A DNA stretch of 64,000 nucleotides. It comes from Burkholderia sp. USMB20 (GTDB taxonomy: Bacteria; Pseudomonadota; Gammaproteobacteria; Burkholderiales; Burkholderiaceae). Location of the stretch: assembly GCF_000949135.2 (NCBI RefSeq), contig NZ_JTAN02000015.1, positions 1 through 64,000 on the forward strand, written 5' to 3'. Each line of letters opens with the position of its first letter. Position 1 is the first letter of the stretch. The notes under the pieces were generated by a model. That model worked only from the letters and a program-made list of their open reading frames with translations. It made no database searches and was not told where the DNA came from. The translations under genes were made by a program, and so were the position numbers. Positions 56,680 through 64,000 of the stretch are shown piece after piece.

Positions 56680-58062
56680 ATGAACGCGCCGCAAGATCCT
56701 CAAATCGAATCGCTGAAAGTCCCGCCGCATTCGGTCGAAGCCGAGCAGTCGGTGCTCGGCGGCCTGTTGCTCGACAACGCGGCATGGGACCGGATTGCCG
56801 ATTTCCTGTCGCAGGGCGACTTCTATCGCTACGACCACCGGATCATCTACGAGCACATCGGCCGGCTGATCGCGTCGACGCGCCCGGCCGACGTCGTGAC
56901 CGTGTACGAAGCGCTGACCACGTCCGGCAAGGCCGACGACGTCGGCGGCCTCGCGTACCTGAACGCCCTCGCGCAGAACACGCCGAGCGCCGCGAACATT
57001 CGCCGCTACGCGGAAATCGTGCGCGACCGCGCGGTGCTGCGCCGGCTCGTGTCGGTCGCCGACGAAATCTCGGCCGACGCGTTCAATCCGCAGGGCAAGG
57101 AAGTTCGCCAGCTGCTCGACGAGGCCGAGTCGAAGGTGTTCTCGATCGCCGAAGAGGGCGCGCGCGGCAACCAGGGCTTCCTCGAGATCGGGCCGCTGCT
57201 CACGCAGGTCGTCGAGCGCATCGACACGCTGTATCACACCGCGAACCCGAGTGACGTCACGGGCACGCCGACGGGCTTCGTCGACCTCGACCGGATGACG
57301 TCCGGGATGCACGGCGGCGAACTGATCATCGTTGCCGGAAGACCGTCAATGGGAAAAACGGCCTTTTCCATGAACATCGGCGAATACGTCGCCGTCGAAT
57401 ACGGGCTGCCGGTCGCCGTGTTCTCGATGGAAATGCCGGGCACCCAGCTCGTGATGCGTATGCTCGGCTCGATCGGCCGGCTCGACCAGCACCGGATGCG
57501 TACCGGCCGGCTGACGGACGAGGACTGGCCGAAGCTGACGCACGCGGTGCAGAAGATGAGCGAGGCGCAGCTCTTCATCGACGAGACGGGCGGCCTGAAC
57601 CCGATGGAATTGCGCTCGCGCGCGCGGCGTCTCGCACGTCAGTGCGGCAAGCTCGGCCTGATCATCGTCGACTACCTGCAGCTGATGTCGGGTTCGTCGC
57701 AGGGCGAAAACCGTGCGACCGAAATTTCCGAAATCTCGCGATCGCTGAAGAGCCTGGCAAAGGAGCTGGACGTGCCGGTGATCGCGCTGTCGCAGCTGAA
57801 CCGCGGGCTGGAGCAGCGTCCGAACAAGCGTCCGGTGATGTCGGATTTGCGTGAATCGGGCGCAATCGAACAGGATGCGGACGTGATCCTGTTCATCTAC
57901 CGTGACGAGGTCTACAACCCGGACAGCCCGGACAAGGGCACGGCCGAAATCATCATCGGCAAGCAGCGTAACGGCCCGATCGGACCCGTTCGGCTCACGT
58001 TTCTGGGGCAATACACGAAGTTCGACAACTTTGCGGGGGCGCAGAACTTCTACGGCGAGTAA
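56680..58062 (+). CDS. dnaB: Replicative DNA helicase DnaB
   Basis: DnaB is the hexameric helicase that unwinds DNA at the replication fork. The 460-residue protein has the N-terminal primase-interaction domain (PPHSVEAEQSVLGGLLLDNAAWD) and the RecA-like motor domain with Walker A AGRPSMGKTAFS and Walker B LGLIIVDYLQLMSG. The DNA-binding loop with RATEISEISRSLK and the arginine finger region (QRNGPIGPVRLTF) follow. The family is usually 450-470 residues. A GATAAT-like -10 lies just before the ATG. Confidence 0.97.
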   Translation: MNAPQDPQIESLKVPPHSVEAEQSVLGGLLLDNAAWDRIADFLSQGDFYRYDHRIIYEHIGRLIASTRPADVVTVYEALTTSGKADDVGGLAYLNALAQNTPSAANIRRYAEIVRDRAVLRRLVSVADEISADAFNPQGKEVRQLLDEAESKVFSIAEEGARGNQGFLEIGPLLTQVVERIDTLYHTANPSDVTGTPTGFVDLDRMTSGMHGGELIIVAGRPSMGKTAFSMNIGEYVAVEYGLPVAVFSMEMPGTQLVMRMLGSIGRLDQHRMRTGRLTDEDWPKLTHAVQKMSEAQLFIDETGGLNPMELRSRARRLARQCGKLGLIIVDYLQLMSGSSQGENRATEISEISRSLKSLAKELDVPVIALSQLNRGLEQRPNKRPVMSDLRESGAIEQDADVILFIYRDEVYNPDSPDKGTAEIIIGKQRNGPIGPVRLTFLGQYTKFDNFAGAQNFYGE

Positions 58063-58117
58063 CACTTCTACGCCGGTTGTAAACCCTTATTTCGCCAAGC
58101 GTTGTATCCAATCCCGG

Positions 58118-58135
58118 CGCGCGCATATGCGCGCG
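58118..58135. repeat. 18-bp perfect palindrome
   Basis: CGCGCGCATATGCGCGCG reads the same on both strands. It is between dnaB and the PhoU-like gene, with no T run, so it is more like a protein site than a terminator, though it could form a small hairpin. Confidence 0.7.
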
Positions 58136-58147
58136 TCGCGGCGCAAC

Positions 58148-58192
58148 CGAAAACGGTACAATATCGCCCGTTTTCGTGACAGTCGTTTGACA
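58148..58192 (+). promoter_or_regulatory. Control region of the phosphate transport operon: inverted repeat and Pho-box-like direct repeat
   Basis: CGAAAACGG (58148-58156) pairs with CCGTTTTCG (58168-58176). TGACA occurs at 58177-58181 and again at 58188-58192, exactly 11 bases apart, as in half of a Pho box read on the opposite strand (reverse complement of CTGTCAT units). The downstream genes are phosphate uptake genes, which fits PhoB control. The position, close to the start codon and downstream of the candidate -10 TACAAT (58157-58162), is not the usual one. Confidence 0.35.
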
Positions 58193-58208
58193 ATCTCTCA
58201 GGAATCCC

Positions 58209-58835
58209 ATGTTCGGTCGATTCATGCCCACCGAGGGCAAGTTCTTTGAACTCTTCAACGCGCACGCGAAGCACATCGTTTCCGGTGGCCGCGAGCTCGA
58301 ACTGCTGATCGACAATCTCGCCGACGCCGAGATTCACAAGCAAAACGTGCAGACCGCCGAGAAGGCCGCTGACAAACTGACGCATGAAGCGATCGATCTG
58401 CTGCACAAGACCTTCATCACGCCGCTCGATCGCGACGAGATCCACAAGCTGATCACGACGATGGACGACATCCTCGACCTGATGGAAGACGTCGCGACGG
58501 CCGTGTCGCTGTACGACGTGCAGTCCGTCACGTCCGAGGCGAGCCAGCTCGCGCACATCGTCACGCAGTCGGCGCAGCACGTGCAGCAGGCCGTCGGGTT
58601 GCTGTCCGACATGAAGCAGTCGGCACAGATCCTCAAGCAGTGCGAGGAGATCGACCGCTGGGAGTCGGAGGCCGATCGCGTGCTGCGCGCGGCGATGTCG
58701 AAGCTGTTCCGCGAGGAAGACGACGTGAAGACGCTCATCAAGCTGAAGGCGATCTACGAACTGCTCGAAGAGATCACCGACAAGTGCGAGGACGTCGCGA
58801 ACATCATCGAAGGCATCGTGCTGGAAAACGCCTGA
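58209..58835 (+). CDS. DUF47/PhoU-like phosphate transport regulator (TIGR00153 type)
   Basis: The 208-residue all-helical protein begins MFGRFMPTEGKFFELFNAHA, the typical start of the DUF47 family of PhoU relatives. Family members are encoded directly before Pit transporters and control them or metal ions linked to phosphate. Here pit follows after 10 bases. Residues 20-190 are helical with conserved acidic residues (DREIHKL-like segment LDRDEIHKLITTMDDILDLMEDV). Confidence 0.9.
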   Translation: MFGRFMPTEGKFFELFNAHAKHIVSGGRELELLIDNLADAEIHKQNVQTAEKAADKLTHEAIDLLHKTFITPLDRDEIHKLITTMDDILDLMEDVATAVSLYDVQSVTSEASQLAHIVTQSAQHVQQAVGLLSDMKQSAQILKQCEEIDRWESEADRVLRAAMSKLFREEDDVKTLIKLKAIYELLEEITDKCEDVANIIEGIVLENA

Positions 58836-58845
58836 GCGGACCACG

Positions 58846-59856
58846 ATGCATTCGATACAACTCGCCCTATGGATGGTCGCGACGCTGGTGCTCGTCGCGC
58901 TCGTATTCGACTTCATGAACGGCTTCCACGACGCGGCGAACTCGATCGCCACCGTCGTGTCGACCGGGGTGCTGAAGCCCCAGCAGGCCGTGGTGTTCGC
59001 GGCCGCGTTCAACGTCATCGCGTATTTCATCTTCCACCTGAAAGTCGCGCAGACTGTCGGTAAAGGCACGATCGATCCCGAGATCGTCGACCACTATGTC
59101 GTGTTCGGCGCGCTGGTCGGTGCGATCGGCTGGAACGTGATCACGTGGTACTACGGGATTCCGTCGAGCTCGTCGCACGCGCTGATCGGCGGCCTCGTCG
59201 GCGCGGCGCTCGCGAAGTCGGGCTGGAGCTCGCTGAACATCGACGGTCTGCTGAAGACGATTGCGTTCATCTTCATTTCGCCGCTGCTCGGTTTCATCCT
59301 CGGCTCGCTGTTCATGCTCGGCGTGTCGTGGCTGTATTTCCGCACCGCACCCAGCAAGGTCGACCGGCGCTTCCGGCGGCTCCAGCTGCTGTCGGCCGGC
59401 CTGTACAGCCTGGGCCACGGCGGCAACGACGCACAGAAGACGATCGGCATCATCTGGATGCTGCTGATCGCGTCGGGCTATGCGTCGGCGACGTCCGATG
59501 CGCCGCCCGCGTGGGTGATCGGCGCGTGCTACCTGTCGATGGGGCTCGGCACGCTGTTCGGCGGCTGGCGCATCGTGCGCACGATGGGCCAGAAGATCAC
59601 GAAGCTCAAGCCGGTCGGCGGTTTCTGTGCCGAAAGCGGCGGGGCGATCACGCTGTTCATCGCGTCGTTCCTCGGCATTCCGGTGTCGACCACGCACACG
59701 ATCACCGGCGCGATCGTCGGCGTCGGCGCCACGCAGAAGCTGTCGGCCGTTCGCTGGGGCGTCGCCGGCAACATCGTCTGGGCGTGGGTGCTGACGCTGC
59801 CGGCGGCCGCGCTGTTCGCGGCCGGCGGATGGTGGCTCGGGCACCAGATCTTCTGA
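58846..59856 (+). CDS. pit: Low-affinity inorganic phosphate transporter, PiT family
   Basis: The 336-residue membrane protein has ten or so helices and the two PiT signature repeats: DFMNGFHDAANSIATVV near the N-terminus and GHGGNDAQKTIGII-type in the second half. It symports phosphate (often with divalent metal) and protons. Coupled to the upstream PhoU-like gene by a 10-base gap. Family members are usually longer in E. coli (499) but this short form is usual in many bacteria. Confidence 0.93.
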   Translation: MHSIQLALWMVATLVLVALVFDFMNGFHDAANSIATVVSTGVLKPQQAVVFAAAFNVIAYFIFHLKVAQTVGKGTIDPEIVDHYVVFGALVGAIGWNVITWYYGIPSSSSHALIGGLVGAALAKSGWSSLNIDGLLKTIAFIFISPLLGFILGSLFMLGVSWLYFRTAPSKVDRRFRRLQLLSAGLYSLGHGGNDAQKTIGIIWMLLIASGYASATSDAPPAWVIGACYLSMGLGTLFGGWRIVRTMGQKITKLKPVGGFCAESGGAITLFIASFLGIPVSTTHTITGAIVGVGATQKLSAVRWGVAGNIVWAWVLTLPAAALFAAGGWWLGHQIF

Positions 59857-59883
59857 TATCGACGCTGTCGGGTCGACACGCGC

Positions 59884-59919
59884 AATGCGCCGCACACCGA
59901 AAGGTTGCGGCGCATTTTC
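59884..59919 (+). terminator. Terminator of the PhoU-like/pit operon
   Basis: AATGCGCCGCA (59884-59894) pairs perfectly with TGCGGCGCATT (59906-59916), followed by TTCTTT. Confidence 0.8.
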
Positions 59920-59977
59920 TTTGCGCGGTCGGGAAAGGGGCGGCGCACGGCGGGGCCACCGCCGGGGATGCGCCGGA

Positions 59978-61028
59978 TCAGTAACTGCCGTTCGCGAAGC
60001 GGGCGATCGGATCGTCGGCGGTGGCGGTGCGCGGGCTGACCGGCGCGGATTGCGTCGAAGCGCGCAACACCTGCACGGGCTCGGTGTTGCGCAGCGACGG
60101 CGCGGCGGCCGCGGGCGGCGGTTCTGCGTCGAACGCGGCAGCCTGGGCGGCCGTCAGCGCGGTGGTCGGAATCTGCGTGCCGGTCTCGGTGGGGCCAGTC
60201 GGCCCCGGATTCGCCGTCGTGGCGGTCATGTCGCCATTCACGGACGTTGCCTGCTGCTGCGCGGTCAGCACGCGCGGCGGCGGTTCGTATGGATCGGCGG
60301 CGGGGGCGGTTGCCGTGCCGTCGGGGCAACCGCCGCGGTCGAGACGACCGGCGCGGGCGACGGCGCGACGCCCGCCTGAGACGCGGCATACGCAGAGGCA
60401 GGCGCGCGACGCGGCTGCCGCGACGACAGGCGCCGCGCCGGCGCATCGCGCCGAGCCTCGTAGGTCGGCGCATCGAACGGCCGGGGCGCACCGCGCGCGG
60501 CGCGACGCGGCGAATGCCGTCGAAGCGCTTGGCCCAGTACGGGTTCGTCAGGTAGTCGAGCCGCACGGTGCCGCCGGTCGACGGCGCGTTGACGAAACGC
60601 AGCTTGCCGACATAGATGCCGACGTGCGAATGCGGGCGTCCGGTCGTATTGAAGAAGATCAGGTCGCCCGGCGCGACCTGGTCGGGGTCGATCGACACGC
60701 CGCGGCTGCTCATGTCGGCGGTCGTGCGCGGCAGGTCCACGTCGGCCGCGCGGCCGATCACGTAGCGCACCAGGCCGCTGCAGTCGAAGCCGCTCATCGG
60801 CGTGTTGCCGCCCCAGCGGTACGGCACGCCGACGAGGCTCATCGCCTGGATCGAGATCTCTTCCTGGCCGACGCTGTGGTCGACGAATTTCGGGAAATTG
60901 GCGGGTGCCGGGAAGGCGCGCGGCGTCGTGATCTTCATGCCGGAGGTGCGCGAGGCCGACTGCGGCGGCACGCTGGAGCAGGCCGCGAGCAGTGAAACGA
61001 CGGCGACGGGAACCCAGATTCGAAGCAT
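59978..61028 (-). pseudogene. NlpC/P60 family lipoprotein (murein endopeptidase) with frameshifted C-terminal region
   Basis: From ATG 61028 the product has a lipoprotein signal (LLAAC, Cys17) and an intact NlpC/P60 domain (about 50-170): catalytic Cys in GFDCSGLVRYV, His in PHSHVGIYVG, and Asn in FVNAPSTGG at the third site, where His is usual. It should cut peptide bonds in peptidoglycan. The catalytic domain is complete, but the low-complexity C-terminal part changes frame near 60490 (to RPFDAPTYEARRDAPARR) and near 60305 (to ADPYEPPPRVLTAQQQ), ending at stop 59978. Without correction the frame runs on to 59529, antisense to pit. The second shift sits at a tandem CGGCA duplication. Confidence 0.75.
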
Positions 61029-61200
61029 GGCAAGGCGGACGAGCGCGGCGCGCTCGCGAATCGTATGACAACAGACAGACCCGATGGTAGACGTTCCGGC
61101 GGGGCTTAGGCAACCATTCCTGAGAATTTACTTGAAGTTTCGCGTGTAAGTGAAGTGGTTGCGTAACGAAGCATGACCAACGTTTTCGACCCCAAAAATG

Positions 61201-61231
61201 AAAACGGCGCTCCGGAAAACCGGAGCGCCGC
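61201..61231 (-). terminator. Terminator of the PIN-PhoH gene
   Basis: CGGCGCTCCGG (61207-61217) pairs with CCGGAGCGCCG (61221-61231) around an AAAA loop. On the minus strand a TTTTC run follows, so it ends the PhoH gene. Confidence 0.85.
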
Positions 61232-61267
61232 GTGGCGTCGGAGGCCGGCGGCAGCCGGCGTATCGCG

Positions 61268-63088
61268 TTACAGGATGTCCGACGCGTAGTCGGCGAGCCG
61301 CGAGCGTTCGCCGCGCGCGAGCGTCACGTGGCCGCTGTGGCCCCAGCCCTTGAAGCGGTCGACGACGTAGGTCAGGCCCGAGCTGCCTTCGGTCAGGTAA
61401 GGCGTGTCGATCTGCGCGATGTTGCCGAGGCACACGATCTTCGTGCCCGGGCCCGCGCGCGTCACGAGCGTCTTCATCTGTTTCGGCGTCAGGTTCTGCG
61501 CTTCGTCGATGATCAGGTACTTGTCGACGAACGTGCGGCCGCGCATGAAGTTCATGCTCTTCACCTTCAGGCGTGAACGGATCAGCTCCTGCGTCGCCGC
61601 ACGGCCCCATTCGCCGGCTGCGTCGTCGGTTTTCTGCAGCACTTCGAGGTTGTCGTCGAATGCACCCATCCACGGCTGCATCTTCTCTTCCTCGGTGCCG
61701 GGCAGGAAACCGATGTCCTCGCCGACGGGCACGGTCGCGCGCGTCACGATGATCTCGTTGTAGCGCTTGTCGTCGAGCACCTGCGCGAGGCCGGCCGCGA
61801 GCGCGACGAGCGTCTTGCCGGTGCCGGCCTGGCCGAGCAGCGTGACGAAGTCGATCTCGGGGTTCATCAGCAGGTTCAGCGCGAAGTTCTGCTCGCGGTT
61901 GCGCGCGGTGATGCCCCACACGTTGTTCTTGTGATGGCTGTAGTCGCGCAGCGTCTGCAGCAGCGCCGTCTTGCCGTTCAGCTCGCGCACGATCGCGTGG
62001 AACGTCGGCTCGCCGTTCTGCGGCTCGAGATAGACGAACTCGTTGACGAGCATCGACCCGCAGAGCGGGCCGGTCACGCGGTAGTACGTGGTGCCCGTCT
62101 TCGTGTCCTGCCAGCTCTCCATCCCCTTCGCGTGTTTCGTCCAGAAGTCCTGCGGCAATTCGCGCACGCCGCTATAGAGGAGATCCTTGTCCTCGAGGAC
62201 CTGGTCGTTGAAGTAGTCTTCCGCGGGCAGGCCGAGCGCATGCGCCTTGATGCGCATGTTGATGTCTTTCGACACCAGCACGACCTGGCGGTCCGGCCGG
62301 TCGCGCTGCAGCGCGCGCACGACGCCGAGGATCTGGTTGTCGGCCTTGCCTGCGGGCAGGCCTTCGACCGGCGCGATGTCCGCGAGCCTGGTCTGGAAGT
62401 AGAGGCGGCCGAGCGCCTCGCGGCTGCCGAGACGCGACAGCGGAATGCCGTCGGAGATCGGGCCGCCGTCGGCGACCAGCGCGTCGAGCGTGCGGCTCAC
62501 CTGGCGCGCGTTGCGCGCGACTTCGGACATCCCCTTCTTGTGGTTGTCGAGTTCCTCGAGCGTCATCATCGGCAGATAGACGTCGTGTTCCTCGAAGCGG
62601 AAGAGGCTGCTCGGGTCGTGCATCAGCACGTTCGTGTCGAGCACGAACAGCTTCTGCAATTCGGCTTCGGCCGGCTTGCGGCTGCGCGACTTCGTCGCGG
62701 CGCCGGCATCGCGTGCGCTCGCGGTGGTCGGCTTGCCGGCCGCGGGCTTGTCGTTGCGTGCGACGACCGGCGCGGCGGGGGCGGCGGGGGCCGCCGGTTC
62801 GACCGGTGCCGGCATCGGCTGCAGCAGCGCGGCCGTCTGTCTGGTCTTGCGACCACGGGCGGGCGTGCCAGCGGCTTCTTGCGTCGACGCCGCGACGGCG
62901 CGCAGCGGCGCGGCCGTGTTCGCGGCTTCGGTCATCGGTTGGGCCACGCTGGCCGGGCCATATTCTCCGGCTGTGGAGGCGTCCCCTTCGGCGGATTTCT
63001 TCGCGGCTTTCGCGGGCCGCGCTTTCGCCTTGTATTCATCGGGCGGCAGCAGGCTGCCGAGCTTGCTGGGGGCAGTAGGCAAAGGCAT
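61268..63088 (-). CDS. PIN domain/PhoH family ATPase (PhoH2 type)
   Basis: The 606-residue protein has a disordered Ala/Pro/Lys-rich N-terminus (about 1-145), a PIN nuclease domain (about 146-290, KLFVLDTNVLMHDPSSL with catalytic Asp) and a C-terminal PhoH ATPase domain (Walker A LLGQAGTGKTLVAL, Walker B KYLIIDEAQNLTPKQMKTLVTR). PIN-PhoH (PhoH2) proteins are RNA helicases and nucleases. ATG 63088 (MPLPTAPSKLG) has GAGGGA upstream and is preferred over an extension to 63184. Confidence 0.9.
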   Translation of the reverse strand: MPLPTAPSKLGSLLPPDEYKAKARPAKAAKKSAEGDASTAGEYGPASVAQPMTEAANTAAPLRAVAASTQEAAGTPARGRKTRQTAALLQPMPAPVEPAAPAAPAAPVVARNDKPAAGKPTTASARDAGAATKSRSRKPAEAELQKLFVLDTNVLMHDPSSLFRFEEHDVYLPMMTLEELDNHKKGMSEVARNARQVSRTLDALVADGGPISDGIPLSRLGSREALGRLYFQTRLADIAPVEGLPAGKADNQILGVVRALQRDRPDRQVVLVSKDINMRIKAHALGLPAEDYFNDQVLEDKDLLYSGVRELPQDFWTKHAKGMESWQDTKTGTTYYRVTGPLCGSMLVNEFVYLEPQNGEPTFHAIVRELNGKTALLQTLRDYSHHKNNVWGITARNREQNFALNLLMNPEIDFVTLLGQAGTGKTLVALAAGLAQVLDDKRYNEIIVTRATVPVGEDIGFLPGTEEEKMQPWMGAFDDNLEVLQKTDDAAGEWGRAATQELIRSRLKVKSMNFMRGRTFVDKYLIIDEAQNLTPKQMKTLVTRAGPGTKIVCLGNIAQIDTPYLTEGSSGLTYVVDRFKGWGHSGHVTLARGERSRLADYASDIL

Positions 63089-63423
63089 GGTGTCCCTCGG
63101 GAGGAATCGTGTCGCATGGCGTGCGCCGCTGATCGCATCCTGCGTGACGTGGAAGGTGCATGCAGTTTGCGCGCGGTGGCGCACAGGAAATTCGTCTAGC
63201 CGGTTCGCCTAAGTGTCGATCAGCTCCTTGACGGGGTGAGGGGCCGGACCGAGAGCCGGCGCGCAGTCCATAAAAAAAGCCGCTGCCCCGTGGACCGGGA
63301 CATGCGGCTGGCTGATACCGTTGTGATGCGCGTCAGGTGCCGGAAAGCATCGCAACGGGCACCGGCGCAGCTACGAGAAATATGGAGCGAACTGGCATTC
63401 ATTGCGGCCCAATATAACGCGCC
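63089..63423. other. 335-base intergenic region between PhoH and bcp
   Basis: It holds the bcp terminator (63272-63309) and the PhoH upstream sequence. The first part (63089-63270) contains no recognised promoter or gene. Confidence 0.6.
63272..63309 (-). terminator. Terminator of bcp
   Basis: AGCCGC (63278-63283) pairs with GCGGCT (63304-63309). Inner bases CCCCG and CGGG can add to the stem. On the minus strand seven T follow. Confidence 0.75.
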
Positions 63424-63885
63424 TCAAAGCGCTTGTACAGCACTTAGCACGTCGTCCACGTGACCGGGTACCTTGATGCCGCGCCATGCCTGGCGAAGCA
63501 CACCGTCGGCGTCGATCAGGAACGTCGAACGCTCGATTCCGCGCACTTCCTTGCCATACATTTTCTTCATCTTGATGACATCGAACAGCGCGCACAGCGC
63601 TTCGTCGGCATCGGAAATCAGCGGGAACGGCAGTTCGAGCTTCGCCTTGAAATTGTCATGCGAGCGCAGGCTGTCGCGCGACACGCCGATCACTTCGGCG
63701 CCGGCCTTCTTGAACTTCGGATAGAGATCGCGGAACTGCAGGCCTTCGGTGGTGCAGCCCGGCGTGTTGTCCTTCGGATAGAAATACAGGACGAGCTTCT
63801 TGCCCTTGAGGTCGGACAGCGAAATGTCGCCGCCCGTCGCCGGTGCGGTGAAATCGGGAACTTGACGGTCAACTTCGACGGACAC
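63424..63885 (-). CDS. bcp: Peroxiredoxin Bcp (PrxQ family thiol peroxidase)
   Basis: Bcp reduces hydrogen peroxide and organic hydroperoxides. The 153-residue protein has the peroxidatic Cys44 in YPKDNTPGCTTEG. The residue five positions later, where E. coli Bcp has its resolving Cys, is Leu49. Another Cys is at about 98 (DEALCALFDV). So this member is either a 1-Cys type or uses a distant resolving Cys. GTG start at 63885 follows AGGAGA. The gene ends at a terminator. Confidence 0.92.
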   Translation of the reverse strand: MSVEVDRQVPDFTAPATGGDISLSDLKGKKLVLYFYPKDNTPGCTTEGLQFRDLYPKFKKAGAEVIGVSRDSLRSHDNFKAKLELPFPLISDADEALCALFDVIKMKKMYGKEVRGIERSTFLIDADGVLRQAWRGIKVPGHVDDVLSAVQAL

Positions 63886-64000
63886 GTGTTTCTCCTGTTG
63901 TTATGGAAAGGCGCCGCTCGGGCGGCGCGGTTCGGCGGGGCGTCGCGGCGGCACGCCGCAAGGGCAGGCGGCGCGGGCGCGCGCGAACTCAGTCGGGCTG
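63886..64000 (-). other. Window edge: hairpin and possible end of a truncated upstream gene
   Basis: GCGCCGC (63908-63914) pairs with GCGGCGC (63919-63925), which could be a terminator on the minus strand. The last 12 bases read, on the minus strand, ...QPD then a stop, which might be the end of a gene outside the window. This cannot be confirmed. Confidence 0.25.

Noticed and set aside
58187-58192. TTGACA as a -35 box of the phosphate operon
   Set aside because: A matching -10 would fall at about the start codon at 58209, too close to be useful for that gene.

Overview
The window is bacterial, GC-rich (roughly two thirds G+C by eye) and almost fully coding. Gene content and protein sequences point to Burkholderia sensu lato, most likely the Burkholderia cepacia complex, main chromosome: ppiD beside a tRNA remnant, the tesA/ybbA pair, pgi, purL, yciB-bolA-ppi, mltG-tmk-holB-tatD, gcl-hyi-glxR, rpsF-priB-rpsR-rplI-dnaB, pit and bcp. 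This is an inference from gene content; no database was searched. It is mostly a housekeeping segment. No insertion sequence, prophage, CRISPR array or complete tRNA/rRNA gene was seen.

Layout. Bases 1-205 hold a 21-base copy of the 3' end of a tRNA-Asp gene plus its terminator, which looks like the edge of a tRNA-targeting genomic island lying to the left. 206-8392: ppiD, the divergent tesA/ybbA pair whose start codons overlap, pgi, a damaged NAD(P)H-hydrate repair gene, and a DadA-type oxidoreductase. 8735-14738: purL, a translationally coupled acetyltransferase, and a membrane acyltransferase. 14921-18734 (minus): selO-msrB and yciB-bolA-parvulin. 18899-24714: acyl-CoA ligase, FadB-like enzyme, nicotinamidase and thiolase (fatty-acid catabolism). 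25033-30708 is the most accessory part: a membrane diguanylate cyclase, a large glycosidase-like lipoprotein, an 850-base AT-rich gap and an orphan histidine kinase. 31109-39059: Dabb protein, thioesterase, esterase, acetyltransferase, NRDE protein and ygfZ, then mltG-tmk-holB-tatD. 39103-48031: ankyrin protein, Rap1a/Tai-like protein, MscS channel, AAA ATPase, glycosyltransferase, envelope lipoprotein, PsiF-like protein, asparaginase and kbp. 48492-53137: the glyoxylate-to-glycerate operon with a divergent LysR regulator. 53300-54830: an ECF sigma factor with a multiply frameshifted anti-sigma gene. 54975-58062: ribosomal protein/primosome/helicase operon. 58209-63885: PhoU-like/Pit phosphate uptake, a frameshifted NlpC/P60 lipoprotein, PIN-PhoH and Bcp.

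Working together: envelope folding and peptidoglycan (ppiD, parvulin, mltG, yciB, NlpC/P60), redox repair (selO-msrB, bcp, ygfZ), carbon catabolism (beta-oxidation cluster, gcl operon, pgi) and replication/translation (tmk, holB, priB, dnaB, rpsF, rpsR, rplI). Three genes are broken as read: nnr (a malic-enzyme-like insert at its 5' end), the anti-sigma gene, and the C-terminal part of the NlpC/P60 gene. Sequencing or assembly error is a serious alternative for the last two. No convincing wholly new system is present. The most unusual items are the nnr/malic-enzyme junction, the tRNA-Asp attachment remnant, the shattered anti-sigma gene, the AT-rich lipoprotein/kinase region and an orphan terminator that may mark a small RNA.
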